Shown piece after piece: positions 26,724 through 35,361 of a DNA stretch of 64,000 bases (positions within the stretch are counted from its first letter, which is position 1; every line of letters begins with the position of its first letter). The notes beneath the pieces were generated by a model. That model saw only the letters and a program-made list of their open reading frames with translations, made no database searches and was not told the DNA's origin. Both the position numbers and the translations under genes were made by a program. The DNA is from Dyadobacter sediminis (GTDB taxonomy: Bacteria; Bacteroidota; Bacteroidia; Cytophagales; Spirosomataceae): contig NZ_VCEI01000030.1 in the NCBI RefSeq assembly GCF_005860765.1, forward strand, positions 338,139-402,138, given 5' to 3'.

Positions 26724-27299
26724 CTAGTTTTTAGGCTTAATTCTGTCTCCCAACAACTTCTTCTCTGAGTCAGTTAGATTGTCTACGAGCGCATAACGTT
26801 TTGATTTTGTAATGGCCATTTCATCCAGAACATCCACCATATTTTTATAAGTAGATACCGGAGTCGGCTTGATTACAACCACAAACGCCTCATTACCTTT
26901 ATCGTCTTTCGGGTTTGCAGCATTGATACGCTTCTGAGATGCAAAAATTACACTCCTCAGATCATATCCGTAGCGGGTAGTTTTCAGAGATGCTTCCGCT
27001 TTGTCATCGTCTGCCGCAACACCGTCAAGATAATAAACATCATCATTTTCACCCATGAACAGAGTCAATACCTTTGATGCCTTTAAGGGCTCGGTATCTT
27101 TTTCCTGATCTTCGGTTTTATCAGGTACAGCCAAAGACATGGATGTTGGCTTTGACATGGTGGTTGCAAGCATAAAGAAGGTAATGAGCAAAAATCCTAA
27201 GTCAACCATTGGAGTCATATCCACACGGGTTGACATTTTCTTTCCCCGAACCTTACCGTCGCCTTTACCACCACCACCAGATTCTTCAATTGCTGCCAT
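26724..27299 (-). CDS. ExbD-family biopolymer transport protein (second copy)
   Basis: This 191-residue single-pass membrane protein has a basic N-terminus and the ExbD hallmark MTPMVDLGFLLITFFMLA (about residues 28-45). That stretch holds the aspartate (D32) thought to take part in proton flow, and a periplasmic domain follows. An N-terminal glycine run (GGGGKGDGK) is unusual. It is 27 bases upstream of tonB and downstream of another exbD. Paired exbD genes are common in Bacteroidota Ton operons. Confidence 0.92.
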   Translation of the reverse strand: MAAIEESGGGGKGDGKVRGKKMSTRVDMTPMVDLGFLLITFFMLATTMSKPTSMSLAVPDKTEDQEKDTEPLKASKVLTLFMGENDDVYYLDGVAADDDKAEASLKTTRYGYDLRSVIFASQKRINAANPKDDKGNEAFVVVIKPTPVSTYKNMVDVLDEMAITKSKRYALVDNLTDSEKKLLGDRIKPKN

Positions 27300-27333
27300 T
27301 TTTTCTTCTGATTAAAATTCTACTTTTTGTTTA

Positions 27334-27948
27334 TTAATCGTTTGTGAAGCCGGCAGGAGCTTGTTCGCTACCTGTAATAAGGTTGAACTTGTTTATATTC
27401 TGCGATTGCAGATTAGAAAGTACATCCTTAAACACAGGGAACTTTGCAACATTATCTCCTTTTAGAGCTATTCTCAGCTGACTGTTGGCTTTACGTGCAG
27501 CATACACCCAGTCTGCCAATTCACTGGCACCTGTTGAATCCACAGGAATACCAGGCTGCTTTACGTTAGGCATCTGTTCTTTCGGCATATTCAGCCAAGG
27601 CTTCAACTGATTCAGCGGAAATCCGAAACTTGTCTGAAGAGCAAATTTCGCTTTTTCTGTCTCAGTAAATGTAATGCCTTTTGACTGACCAATGTTTTCG
27701 AGCATTGCCGCGCGAACCGGCTTTGCATCAACTCCAAAGAACACCTTGCCCTGTTTGTCGATACTAATGATCATAATGTCATCATCCGGAACTTTGATCT
27801 GAGAAATCGAAGAGGGAGTGGTTATCTCCGCATCGTTCGATTTAAAAGTTGCCGTCATAATAAAGAATGTCAGTAGTAAGAACGCCACGTCTGTCATCGC
27901 CGTCATATCCGTATGCGGAGCATGCTTCTTAGGTCTTACTTTTGCCAT
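27334..27948 (-). CDS. ExbD-family biopolymer transport protein (first copy)
   Basis: This 204-residue protein has the ExbD membrane segment HTDMTAMTDVAFLLLTFFIM (about residues 12-31) and a larger periplasmic part. The sequence differs clearly from the second copy, so the two are likely distinct subunits and not a recent duplication. It lies 62 bases after the ExbB gene and 34 bases before the next exbD. Confidence 0.92.
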   Translation of the reverse strand: MAKVRPKKHAPHTDMTAMTDVAFLLLTFFIMTATFKSNDAEITTPSSISQIKVPDDDIMIISIDKQGKVFFGVDAKPVRAAMLENIGQSKGITFTETEKAKFALQTSFGFPLNQLKPWLNMPKEQMPNVKQPGIPVDSTGASELADWVYAARKANSQLRIALKGDNVAKFPVFKDVLSNLQSQNINKFNLITGSEQAPAGFTND

Positions 27949-28010
27949 AACAAATATATAAGTTTTTTTTATATTAACGTAACTACACTATCTTTTAGTT
28001 CATTGAACTA

Positions 28011-28850
28011 TTAATAATGTGCAGCAAAGTTTGATTGAAGGCTCATGCCTATTTCGTCAATGCTGTAAGTCAAATCGTCAACACGGCTGTTCAGGTAAGC
28101 ATAAGAGATCGTAGCGATCGCCGATGTACCGATTCCCAATGCAGTGTTGATAAGGGCCTCAGAAATACCAGTTGCAAGTGCAGCAGAGTCAGGAGAACCT
28201 GATGTACCAAGTGCTGCAAACGCTTTGATCATACCGATTACCGTTCCAAGAAGGGCCAAAAGGGTTGAAGCTCCCGCAAGTGTCGCGATAATAGTAAGGT
28301 TTTTCTGAAGCATTGGAAGTTCCAGAGTAGTTGCTTCTTCGATTTCTTTCTGAAGAGCAGCCAGTTTCTGTTCTTTGTCAAGCGCAGTTTCTGTAGTCAA
28401 CTGCTTGTATTTCAAAAGGCCCGCTTTGATAACGTTACCAACAGATCCTTTTTGCTTGTCACATTCTTTAATTGCTTCTTCAATTTGATTTTTGTCAAGC
28501 AGGCTTCTTACTTTACGAACAAATGAATCAATGCTTCCGGTTCCGCTTGCTTTGCTCAAAGTGATCAAACGCTCGATCGTAAATGTTAATACGATCAGGA
28601 AACAAGTCATCAAAATCGGTACGATTGGGCCTCCTTTGTAAACAATTCCGTAATAATCGCCATCGATTGGGCCTTTTGCGTGATCGCCATCCTTAAAGTG
28701 CTCAGGCGCACCCAACACAAACAGATAAACGCACAATGCAATTGCAAATAGTAGAGGGATTACCAATGCCGGGTTCAAACCGCCTTTTCCTTTTGTTGCT
28801 GCCGCAGCAGGTTTTGGAGCTGGTGCCGGACTTGTAGCTTTCTTTTCCAT
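28011..28850 (-). CDS. exbB: ExbB/TolQ/MotA-family proton channel protein
   Basis: This 279-residue membrane protein forms the motor core of the Ton-type complex. It has an alanine/proline-rich cytoplasmic N-terminus (to about residue 28), three hydrophobic segments, and the family region with LTIIATLAGASTLLALLGTVIGMI (split here for length), ending in LNTAL-type glycine-rich helices. It is the first gene of the seven-gene minus-strand operon. A -7 box lies at 28967-28974, giving an untranslated leader of about 110 bases. Confidence 0.92.
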   Translation of the reverse strand: MEKKATSPAPAPKPAAAATKGKGGLNPALVIPLLFAIALCVYLFVLGAPEHFKDGDHAKGPIDGDYYGIVYKGGPIVPILMTCFLIVLTFTIERLITLSKASGTGSIDSFVRKVRSLLDKNQIEEAIKECDKQKGSVGNVIKAGLLKYKQLTTETALDKEQKLAALQKEIEEATTLELPMLQKNLTIIATLAGASTLLALLGTVIGMIKAFAALGTSGSPDSAALATGISEALINTALGIGTSAIATISYAYLNSRVDDLTYSIDEIGMSLQSNFAAHY

Positions 28851-29469
28851 CAGACTTACTTTTAAAGGTTAAATTGAGATTTTGGTTGTGAATTAAATAA
28901 AACTTTTGGTTAAAACTGGATTTGGTAAAATAAAATTTTGAATGTGTTTTGAATAATCAACTCTTACAAAAGTATGAGTTTTCCTTTTAAAAAAAAGCAA
29001 GCATTTCCTCAGTTTTTTTCGCATAATTTTCACACAGATCTGGCTTAATTGTACTATCTGAAGATTTGAAGGCATTTAATTTAACCCTTTAATATGGTTT
29101 TAATGCTGATTAAGAACATGGTATCCATTTTATTCTAAATTATAGGTAATTGTACTCTTTAGGATAATGCCTGTCAACATGTTTTTCAAACCATCTGATG
29201 TATTTTGATAATATTTCAACATTAACTTAGAAAAGCAAATATTATTTTCTCCTACTATGTACCTGAACAAGAATTTTTAAATTTCTGCTAAATCGATTTC
29301 GTCAACATACCAGAAATATCTGCCATAATCCGAAAATTGAACTGCACCATCCATCGGTAATAAAGGTATTCAGAAAAAATTTGCGCTATTTCCTGAAAAC
29401 GATAATGTAAAAATCTTTTAATTTTGAATTGAAGATCTTACTTCTCCATACTAATCATCCGATACAAAA
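28851..29469. other. Intergenic region between divergent exbB and gatC
   Basis: This stretch of 619 A/T-rich bases contains the exbB promoter candidate. A TAATTTTG at 29419-29426 may be the -7 box of gatC. A short minus-strand frame (28893-29075) lacks protein-like composition. No other feature was seen. Confidence 0.6.
28967..28974 (-). promoter_or_regulatory. Candidate -7 element for the exbB operon
   Basis: The minus strand reads TACTTTTG, matching TAnnTTTG. A GCTTG lies 23 bases upstream as a weak -33. The predicted leader is about 110 bases. Confidence 0.4.
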
Positions 29470-29757
29470 ATGAAAATTGATCAGGAATCTCTCAAGAAAA
29501 TTGCTAATCTGGCCCGTCTGGAGATCAAACCTGAAGAAGAGAGCGCCATACTCGCCAGCATGGATTCGGTACTAACCTGGATGGAACAACTGAATCAGGT
29601 GAATACCGACGGTGTTGAACCACTGACGCACATGATGGATGAAGTGAATAACTGGCGGGAAGATGTAAGTGTAAACAGTTTGTCACGGGAAGAAGCTTTA
29701 TCCAATGCTCCATCAAAAAACAGCACTCACATTATGGTGCCCAAAGTGATTGAGTAA
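29470..29757 (+). CDS. gatC: Asp-tRNA(Asn)/Glu-tRNA(Gln) amidotransferase subunit C
   Basis: This 95-residue small subunit of the GatCAB amidotransferase makes Gln-tRNA(Gln) or Asn-tRNA(Asn) from mischarged tRNA. The family pattern is clear: LKKIANLARLEI near the start, then the D-x-VLTWMEQLNQVNTDGVEPL region and the DV...S-EEAL segment with an HIMVPKVIE-type end. The length is normal. gatA and gatB are not adjacent. The gene is convergent with the nitrilase gene. Confidence 0.93.
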   Translation: MKIDQESLKKIANLARLEIKPEEESAILASMDSVLTWMEQLNQVNTDGVEPLTHMMDEVNNWREDVSVNSLSREEALSNAPSKNSTHIMVPKVIE

Positions 29758-29777
29758 GAATACGGCACTTTGTCCAA

Positions 29778-30584
29778 TCATTCAACAGTGACATGGAAAG
29801 TGTCCGCATCCTTCAATGCCGGAAAAGTTTCCCTGTAATGCAGCAGATCCGGTTTGGAAAAATGCGCTACTTTTTCTGTTTCGGCTGAAGACAACATGCA
29901 AATCGGCTCGCCAAGATAATCCAGTGCAGTAGAGTCACCTTTATACTCCAGTCCCATTCCGTCGGTTCCTGTCCGGTTTACACCAATCACGTAACTCTGA
30001 TTTTCGATTGCTCTTGCCTGCAACAGAGTGTTCCAGGCATGGCTGCGCTTTGCAGGCCAGTTGGCTATGTATATCAGCAGGTCGTAATAATGCGACAATG
30101 AATTTCTGCTCCATACCGGAAAACGGAGGTCATAACAAACAAGCGGACAAATTTTCCATCCTTTCCATTCCAGAATCAGTCTGGAATTGCCCGGTGTGTA
30201 GGTTTCGTGTTCTTTTCCAAAACTGAAAAGATGCCTCTTGTCATTGTACAGATACGTGCCGTCCGGATAAACGCAAAACAGCCTGTTAAAGAATTTTCCG
30301 TTTTCTTTCACGGCAAAGCTGCCAATTGTCAGTGCTTTGGTCTGCATGGCAATCTGCTTCATCCAGCGCGTAGTTGTAAGTCCCATGGGTTCGGCTACTG
30401 CCGTATTCATGGTAAAACCGGAATTGAACATTTCAGGAAGGACAATGATATCGACCGACTCCTCAAGTGCCGCAATTTTTTCTTCAAGCGCGGCAAGATT
30501 GGCGGTTACATCCTCCCAGAAAATATCCGTCTGGATCAAAGCCGCAGACAACGTTTTATGCTCCTCAACTGAAGTCATTGGCAA
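29778..30584 (-). CDS. Nitrilase-family amidohydrolase (omega-amidase-like)
   Basis: This 268-residue enzyme is of the nitrilase superfamily. The catalytic triad is visible: E51 (LPEMF), K116 (NDKRHLF) and C150 (PLVCYDLRFPVW). The sequence around the cysteine and the length resemble omega-amidases (Nit2/YafV), which hydrolyse alpha-ketoglutaramate. That activity is inferred. An internal methionine at residue 3 is an alternative start. It is the last gene of a probable ruvX-def-nitrilase operon (gap 37 bases). Confidence 0.88.
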   Translation of the reverse strand: MPMTSVEEHKTLSAALIQTDIFWEDVTANLAALEEKIAALEESVDIIVLPEMFNSGFTMNTAVAEPMGLTTTRWMKQIAMQTKALTIGSFAVKENGKFFNRLFCVYPDGTYLYNDKRHLFSFGKEHETYTPGNSRLILEWKGWKICPLVCYDLRFPVWSRNSLSHYYDLLIYIANWPAKRSHAWNTLLQARAIENQSYVIGVNRTGTDGMGLEYKGDSTALDYLGEPICMLSSAETEKVAHFSKPDLLHYRETFPALKDADTFHVTVE

Positions 30585-30621
30585 GAAGACCTGTTTATAT
30601 TTCTACCAAACTAGTAAAACT

Positions 30622-31206
30622 TTATTTACGGCTGGAAAACCGCATTCTGTAATCTGCATCTACATTGCCTTTCGAAATATCTGTCAGCTTTTTCTTGATA
30701 AACTGTTTCTTCAAAGTCGGCAAGTAATCTACGAACAGCTTTCCAAGCAAATGATCATACTCGTGCTGAATGATTCTGGCAGCCATTCCTGAATATTCTT
30801 CTGTATGCTCATTCCAGTCCGTATCGCGGTAACGGATTTTCAGACTTTCAGGTCTGTATACATCTCCTCGGATGCCGGGAATGCTGAGGCAGCCTTCTTC
30901 AAACGCCCATTCTTCGCCATATTCTTCCAGCACTTCGGGATTAATGAACGTCTTTTTAAAATCGGTCAATGAAAGATCCGGCTCATCGTCGTCATCTTCA
31001 TCTTTTTCACTGAACGGCGTTCCGTCCACCACAAAAACCCGGATGTTCATACCAATCTGCGGAGCAGCCAGCCCGACGCCGTTTGCCGCGTGCATGGTTT
31101 CAAACATATCTTCCGACAGTTTTTTAAGGTCCACTGAATCTTTTTCTATAAACTGCGTAGGTTTTCTGAGTATCGGGTCGCCGTAGGCTATAATAGGATA
31201 AATCAT
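30622..31206 (-). CDS. def: Peptide deformylase
   Basis: This 194-residue iron/zinc enzyme removes the formyl group from new proteins. All three motifs are present: GVGLAAPQ (43-50), EGCLSIPG (104-111, metal ligand C106) and HEYDH (148-152). An acidic insertion (EKDEDDDDEPD) after residue 66 is typical of Bacteroidota deformylases. It lies 54 bases after ruvX and 37 before the nitrilase gene on the same strand. Confidence 0.96.
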   Translation of the reverse strand: MIYPIIAYGDPILRKPTQFIEKDSVDLKKLSEDMFETMHAANGVGLAAPQIGMNIRVFVVDGTPFSEKDEDDDDEPDLSLTDFKKTFINPEVLEEYGEEWAFEEGCLSIPGIRGDVYRPESLKIRYRDTDWNEHTEEYSGMAARIIQHEYDHLLGKLFVDYLPTLKKQFIKKKLTDISKGNVDADYRMRFSSRK

Positions 31207-31260
31207 TATTAAAGGATATTTTGTATTCGTTTTAGTTATTTATTCTTGAACCTTGCTTTA

Positions 31261-31674
31261 CTATCTTCTGCTTTCCATAAAAGACTGAAGAATAATAGTC
31301 GCGCTTATTTTATCAATATTCCCTTTTTCCCGTCGGTCGCTCTTTTTGGAACCGGCAGCTATCATGGATTGAAGCGCCATGGAAGAAGTAAATCTTTCAT
31401 CCTGTGTATGAACGGGAATGTCGGGAAAAGATTTTTTAAGGGTTTTTATAAATGCGCTGACCCTTGCTGCATTTTCGCTGTCTGTATTGTCAAGCTTCTT
31501 CGGCATCCCGATAATAAATGCCTCAATATTTTCCTGTGCTGCATATTTTCTGAGAAAATCCGGAAGATCATGCGTCCGAACTGTTTCAAGAGCCGTTGCA
31601 ATAATCTGCAAAGGATCTGTTACAGCTATTCCGCAGCGTTTGGAACCATAATCAATTGCCAGAAGACGGGGCAT
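31261..31674 (-). CDS. ruvX: Holliday junction resolvase-like protein (RuvX/YqgF)
   Basis: This 137-residue RNase H-fold protein starts with the family motif LAIDYGSKRCGIAVTD (about residues 4-19, first catalytic Asp D8). An IIGMPKKLD segment follows, and the TQDERFTS motif with the second acidic pair appears near residue 96. The family processes 16S rRNA 5' ends (family knowledge). The length is normal. It leads a three-gene minus-strand operon, with a TATCTTTG -7 box upstream at 31701-31708. Confidence 0.92.
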   Translation of the reverse strand: MPRLLAIDYGSKRCGIAVTDPLQIIATALETVRTHDLPDFLRKYAAQENIEAFIIGMPKKLDNTDSENAARVSAFIKTLKKSFPDIPVHTQDERFTSSMALQSMIAAGSKKSDRREKGNIDKISATIILQSFMESRR

Positions 31675-31700
31675 TTATCTTAAAGTATGTTAATAATACA

Positions 31701-31708
31701 CAAAGATA
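31701..31708 (-). promoter_or_regulatory. Candidate -7 element for ruvX-def
   Basis: The minus strand reads TATCTTTG, an exact TAnnTTTG, 27 bases before the ruvX start. The -33 part is not clear. Confidence 0.45.
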
Positions 31709-31780
31709 AGTGCTTTCAACCAGCTTTTCCTGTTGTTTGGAGTGATATTAGATTTTGATACACGCTTGCGAGAATCCGAT

Positions 31781-31788
31781 TATCTTTG
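31781..31788 (+). promoter_or_regulatory. Candidate -7 element for recJ
   Basis: TATCTTTG matches the -7 consensus and ends only 4 bases before the ATG at 31793. TTTG lies 23 bases upstream (31754-31757). If used, the recJ message has almost no leader. Confidence 0.4.
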
Positions 31789-31792
31789 CTAT

Positions 31793-33505
31793 ATGATTGA
31801 AAAACGCTGGATACACAACACTGAATTTACTACTGAACAACAACAGGTTGCTCAGGAACTGGCAGAATCGTTAAATGTAAGTTTGCCCCTGGCCCGTCTG
31901 CTGGTACAACGCGGCATTCACGATTTTGAACAGTCACGGCTTTTTTTCAGGCCGGATCTTGCTCACCTTCACAATCCTTTTCTGATGAAGGATATGAGCC
32001 TTGCCGTGGAAAGAATCGCTTCGGCCATTGCAAACGGAGAAAAGATACTCATTTACGGAGATTACGATGTGGACGGCACCACTTCGGTCGCATTGTTCTA
32101 CGGCTTCCTGAAAAGAATTTACGCCAATCTTGATTATTACATTCCCGACCGCTACGAAGAAGGTTACGGCGTTTCATGGCAAAGTATTGAATGGGCCAAG
32201 GAAAACGGTTTTAAATTAATCGTTACGCTGGATTGCGGCATAAAGTCCGTTGACAAAGTTACTGTTGCTGCTGAAAGAGGAATTGATTTTATCATTTGCG
32301 ATCATCACCGCCCAGGCACCGAACTTCCGCCTGCCGTAGCCGTACTCGATCCGAAACGCAATGATTGTGAATATCCGTACAAGGAATTAACAGGCTGCGG
32401 CGTCGGTTTCAAGTTATTGCAGGCTTTCTGCATGCAGCATGACATGGATCCACAATTGCTTTACAATTATCTCGACTTGCTGGTTGTAAGCATTGCTTCC
32501 GACATTGTCCCGATTACGGGTGAGAACAGAGTTCTGGCATATTATGGTTTGCAAAGGCTCAATGCAGCGCCCAGAACAGGAATCAAGGCATTGATCCAGA
32601 TTGCAGGACTGAGCGGTACGCTGGATATAACCAATGTCGTTTTCGGATTGGGGCCGAGAATCAATGCTGCGGGAAGAATCAAGCATGCCAAGGAAGCGGT
32701 AAGATTGTTGCTTTCGGAACGGGATGAAGAAGCACAGGAATTTGCCCAGGAAATAAACCGGCATAACAGCGAGCGCCGCAACTTCGACACCAGCATTACC
32801 GAACAGGCTTTGCTGATGATTGAAAACGACGACTTCTTTTCGGATGCAAAAAGTACCGTTCTATATAAGGAAGACTGGCATAAAGGAGTTATCGGAATTG
32901 TGGCAAGCCGCTGCATCGAAAAATATCACCGTCCTACCATTATACTGACTCAATCGCATGGCAAAGCTGCCGGCTCGGCGCGTTCGGTTCCCGGTTTTGA
33001 CGTTTATGAGGCTATTGAAGAATGCGCCGATCTGCTGGAACAATACGGCGGGCATACATTCGCAGCCGGACTTACATTGCCTTTACAAAATGTTGAAGCT
33101 TTCAGGATGCGCTTTAATGATATTGTAAGCAGCCGCATTCTTCCGGACCAGCTCGTGCCGATGATCCATATTGACATGCCGCTGGAACTGGAAGCCATTA
33201 ATCCCAAATTCTATAATATTCTCCGGCAGATGGGTCCGTTCGGGCCGGGCAATATGACGCCCGTATTTGAGTCGCGCCATGTTACCTTGGCCGGAAGGCC
33301 GACGCTGATGAAAGAGAAGCACATTAAATTCGAGGTAAAACAGAATGATTCGGATGTGTTTACCGCTATCGGCTTTGGTATGTCACGCTTTTATCCTGAT
33401 TTGATAAGCGGAAAGCCTTTTTCAATCTGCTATTGCCTGGAAGAAAATAACTTCCGGGATAAAAAAACGTTACAATTGTCTCTGAAAGACATCAAAATTC
33501 ATTGA
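31793..33505 (+). CDS. recJ: Single-stranded-DNA-specific exonuclease RecJ
   Basis: This 570-residue 5'-3' exonuclease of the DHH family acts in recombination and mismatch repair. I chose the ATG at 31793 (MIEKRWIHNTEF), which matches the usual RecJ N-terminus. An in-frame ATG 60 bases upstream would add non-family sequence and run through the promoter. Visible motifs are YGDYDVDGTTS (I), LDCG (II), CDHHRPG (III), the GCGVGFKLL segment, and, near the end, the GGHTFAAGL DHHA1 motif. lptB follows after 34 bases. Confidence 0.96.
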   Translation: MIEKRWIHNTEFTTEQQQVAQELAESLNVSLPLARLLVQRGIHDFEQSRLFFRPDLAHLHNPFLMKDMSLAVERIASAIANGEKILIYGDYDVDGTTSVALFYGFLKRIYANLDYYIPDRYEEGYGVSWQSIEWAKENGFKLIVTLDCGIKSVDKVTVAAERGIDFIICDHHRPGTELPPAVAVLDPKRNDCEYPYKELTGCGVGFKLLQAFCMQHDMDPQLLYNYLDLLVVSIASDIVPITGENRVLAYYGLQRLNAAPRTGIKALIQIAGLSGTLDITNVVFGLGPRINAAGRIKHAKEAVRLLLSERDEEAQEFAQEINRHNSERRNFDTSITEQALLMIENDDFFSDAKSTVLYKEDWHKGVIGIVASRCIEKYHRPTIILTQSHGKAAGSARSVPGFDVYEAIEECADLLEQYGGHTFAAGLTLPLQNVEAFRMRFNDIVSSRILPDQLVPMIHIDMPLELEAINPKFYNILRQMGPFGPGNMTPVFESRHVTLAGRPTLMKEKHIKFEVKQNDSDVFTAIGFGMSRFYPDLISGKPFSICYCLEENNFRDKKTLQLSLKDIKIH

Positions 33506-33539
33506 GGCAATTTCAGAAACCATTCACAACAAACGCACA

Positions 33540-34271
33540 ATGATTCTAAGAACCGAAAACCTTGTAAAAAAATACGGGGTTCGTCTTGTAAATAATAATG
33601 TAAGTTACCAGGTTGAACAAGGTGAAATCGTAGGCTTGCTCGGGCCCAACGGCGCCGGAAAAACCACTTCTTTTTACATGGCCGTCGGATTGGTCAAGCC
33701 GAACAGCGGAAAAGTATATCTTGACGACAAGGATATTACAAGCCTGCCGATGTACAAGCGTGCACGGCTCGGGCTTGGCTATCTTGCGCAGGAAGCATCC
33801 GTTTTCCGTACGCTTACCGTTGAGGAAAACATTCTGGCCGTGCTAGAAATGACAGACCTTTCCAGAAATGACCAGAAACTGAAAATGGAAGAACTGCTCG
33901 AGGAATTTCACCTCGGGCATGTCCGTAAAAGCAAAGGAATGGTGCTTTCGGGTGGCGAACGCCGCCGTACGGAAATTGCCAGGTCACTGGCTGTCGACCC
34001 GAAATTTATTTTGCTCGACGAACCTTTTGCCGGTGTAGACCCGATTGCCGTTGAAGATATCCAGAGCATTGTCGCAAGGCTGAAACATAAAAATATCGGC
34101 ATTCTGATCACGGACCATAATGTGAATGAAACCTTGTCGATTACAGACCGCGCTTATCTTTTATTTGAGGGCAAAATCCTAAAACAGGGAACGGCAGAAG
34201 AACTGGCAGAAGATGAAGTTGTGCGCAGGGTTTACTTAGGCCAGCACTTTGAACTGAAAAGAAAAGTCTGA
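33540..34271 (+). CDS. lptB: LPS export ABC transporter ATPase LptB
   Basis: This 243-residue cytoplasmic ATPase powers lipopolysaccharide transport to the outer membrane with LptF/LptG. Walker A is GPNGAGKTT (about residues 35-43), the signature LSGGERRR (about 138-145) and Walker B LLDEPFAGVDP. The RTLTVEENILAVLE stretch and ITDHNVNETL switch are typical of LptB. The length matches. It is probably co-transcribed with recJ, and a terminator follows. Confidence 0.94.
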   Translation: MILRTENLVKKYGVRLVNNNVSYQVEQGEIVGLLGPNGAGKTTSFYMAVGLVKPNSGKVYLDDKDITSLPMYKRARLGLGYLAQEASVFRTLTVEENILAVLEMTDLSRNDQKLKMEELLEEFHLGHVRKSKGMVLSGGERRRTEIARSLAVDPKFILLDEPFAGVDPIAVEDIQSIVARLKHKNIGILITDHNVNETLSITDRAYLLFEGKILKQGTAEELAEDEVVRRVYLGQHFELKRKV

Positions 34272-34283
34272 ATTTTAAACAAA

Positions 34284-34315
34284 AAAAATGGAATACAGTC
34301 CTGCATTCCATTTTT
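34284..34315. terminator. Intrinsic terminator after lptB
   Basis: AAAAATGGAAT ... ATTCCATTTTT form an 11-base-pair stem with a weaker inner CAG/CTG pairing and a T tract. It lies just after lptB and before the convergent 34351 gene. Confidence 0.85.
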
Positions 34316-34350
34316 ACAAATATTTATATAGCAGCTTAATGCCTTAAACC

Positions 34351-34506
34351 TTACTTCTTAGGGCATTTTTTGCAATGCTTTCCTTTTTTCTTATACTTCT
34401 CACAGCACTTTTTAAAAACACATTCCGGGCTGTCATGAAATGACTTGATACAAAAATCATTTTCATCAGAAATTACAACCGCTTCATTCAAATTAAAAGT
34501 GCTCAT
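34351..34506 (-). CDS. Small cysteine- and lysine-rich protein
   Basis: This 51-residue protein has an acidic N-terminal half (NLNEAVVISDENDF). Its C-terminal half is packed with cysteine and lysine (ECVFKKCCEKYKKKGKHCKKCPKK), giving six cysteines overall. The pattern suggests metal binding, possibly a small zinc or iron-sulfur protein, though no known fold is obvious. The start at 34506 is preferred over an in-frame ATG 48 bases upstream because a complete promoter (TTTG-N19-TATATTTG) lies just before it and the longer form would run into that promoter. Confidence 0.65.
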   Translation of the reverse strand: MSTFNLNEAVVISDENDFCIKSFHDSPECVFKKCCEKYKKKGKHCKKCPKK

Positions 34507-34528
34507 TTCATTTGCTGTTAAACGCTGG

Positions 34529-34559
34529 CAAATATAACAGCTATTTAGAATCATTCAAA
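34529..34559 (-). promoter_or_regulatory. Bacteroidota-type promoter for the small Cys/Lys-rich gene
   Basis: On the minus strand TTTG (34559-34556), 19 bases, then TATATTTG (34536-34529). This is an exact match to the consensus. The predicted start of transcription lies about 15 bases before the ATG at 34506. Confidence 0.6.
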
Positions 34560-34603
34560 AAGATCGGCAAATTACTTTTGAATAAATCTAAATAATAATC
34601 CAC

Positions 34604-35305
34604 TTATTTAACTTTTTCCCAGATTTCATGAACCGGTTTTCCGTCGCTGCTTTTGCCGCTATGGTCCCATCTTCCATTTTCCAGCTTGTGATCAAATTTC
34701 AGGGAAGAGCCGACGCGGTTATTGTCCTTTGAAAAAAACTGAATGTTCTCTGTGTATTTACCGTCCTGAATCTTGTAAGTTCCGCCGCCGGTTGCATAAA
34801 ATCCTTTAACCGCCGGATCAATCGCAAACCACTGAAACCGGGTTGCGGAAAGCAGCTTCAACGTTTTCCTTGTTCCTTCCTGATGAATTTTAACCAGCTC
34901 GCCACCTTCTGCGGCCCGTTCCGTAATGTGCCACGCGCCTGCCATCGGAGCAGAAGCAGCATCATCAACCCGCATCCATACCATGGCTTCCTCATACCGG
35001 AGTGTTAAAATTCCACTTTTTACAGTTACTGTAAACTCTACCGGAATGCCCACTTTTGCAGTATCCGCTGAATTGAATTCAGGTGTATAAGTCATTTTGT
35101 CACCACTCATTGTAAAAGGTCCGCCTTCCGCACGCTCAAAATATTTATTTCCTACGCTATATGACGCGATGGAAAGGTAATTGTCCGCTACAATCAGTGT
35201 GGAAGTACTGCCGGTCGGCTCCTGCGATTTCCAGGCTCCTTTTGGAACTTGCCCGAAAGCAAAGGCGGAAACAAGTAAATGGAAGGCTAAAAGAAAATGT
35301 TTCAT
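34604..35305 (-). CDS. Exported hypothetical protein with two lipocalin-like halves
   Basis: This 233-residue protein has a signal peptide (MKHFLLAFHLLVSAFAFGQ). The ATG at 35305 is preferred over one 48 bases upstream, which would bury the signal. Two parallel beta-rich halves can be seen: GAWKSQEPTGS ... MVWMRVDD and GAWHITERAAEGGE ... IWEKVK. Each starts with a GAW motif and ends in a tryptophan-containing strand. This resembles small lipocalin-like domains found in Bacteroidota exported proteins. Function unknown. It is 57 bases before the recO start on the other end of the same strand, so read from recO outward it follows it. Confidence 0.72.
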   Translation of the reverse strand: MKHFLLAFHLLVSAFAFGQVPKGAWKSQEPTGSTSTLIVADNYLSIASYSVGNKYFERAEGGPFTMSGDKMTYTPEFNSADTAKVGIPVEFTVTVKSGILTLRYEEAMVWMRVDDAASAPMAGAWHITERAAEGGELVKIHQEGTRKTLKLLSATRFQWFAIDPAVKGFYATGGGTYKIQDGKYTENIQFFSKDNNRVGSSLKFDHKLENGRWDHSGKSSDGKPVHEIWEKVK

Positions 35306-35361
35306 GGCTTCTTGTTTAATTATGCGGTATACGTCATCAAAATTATGCCACAAATTTCCCT

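Noticed and set aside
28893..29075. 60-codon open frame upstream of exbB
   Set aside because: Its composition is poor, it overlaps the likely exbB promoter, and no signal or motif is visible.
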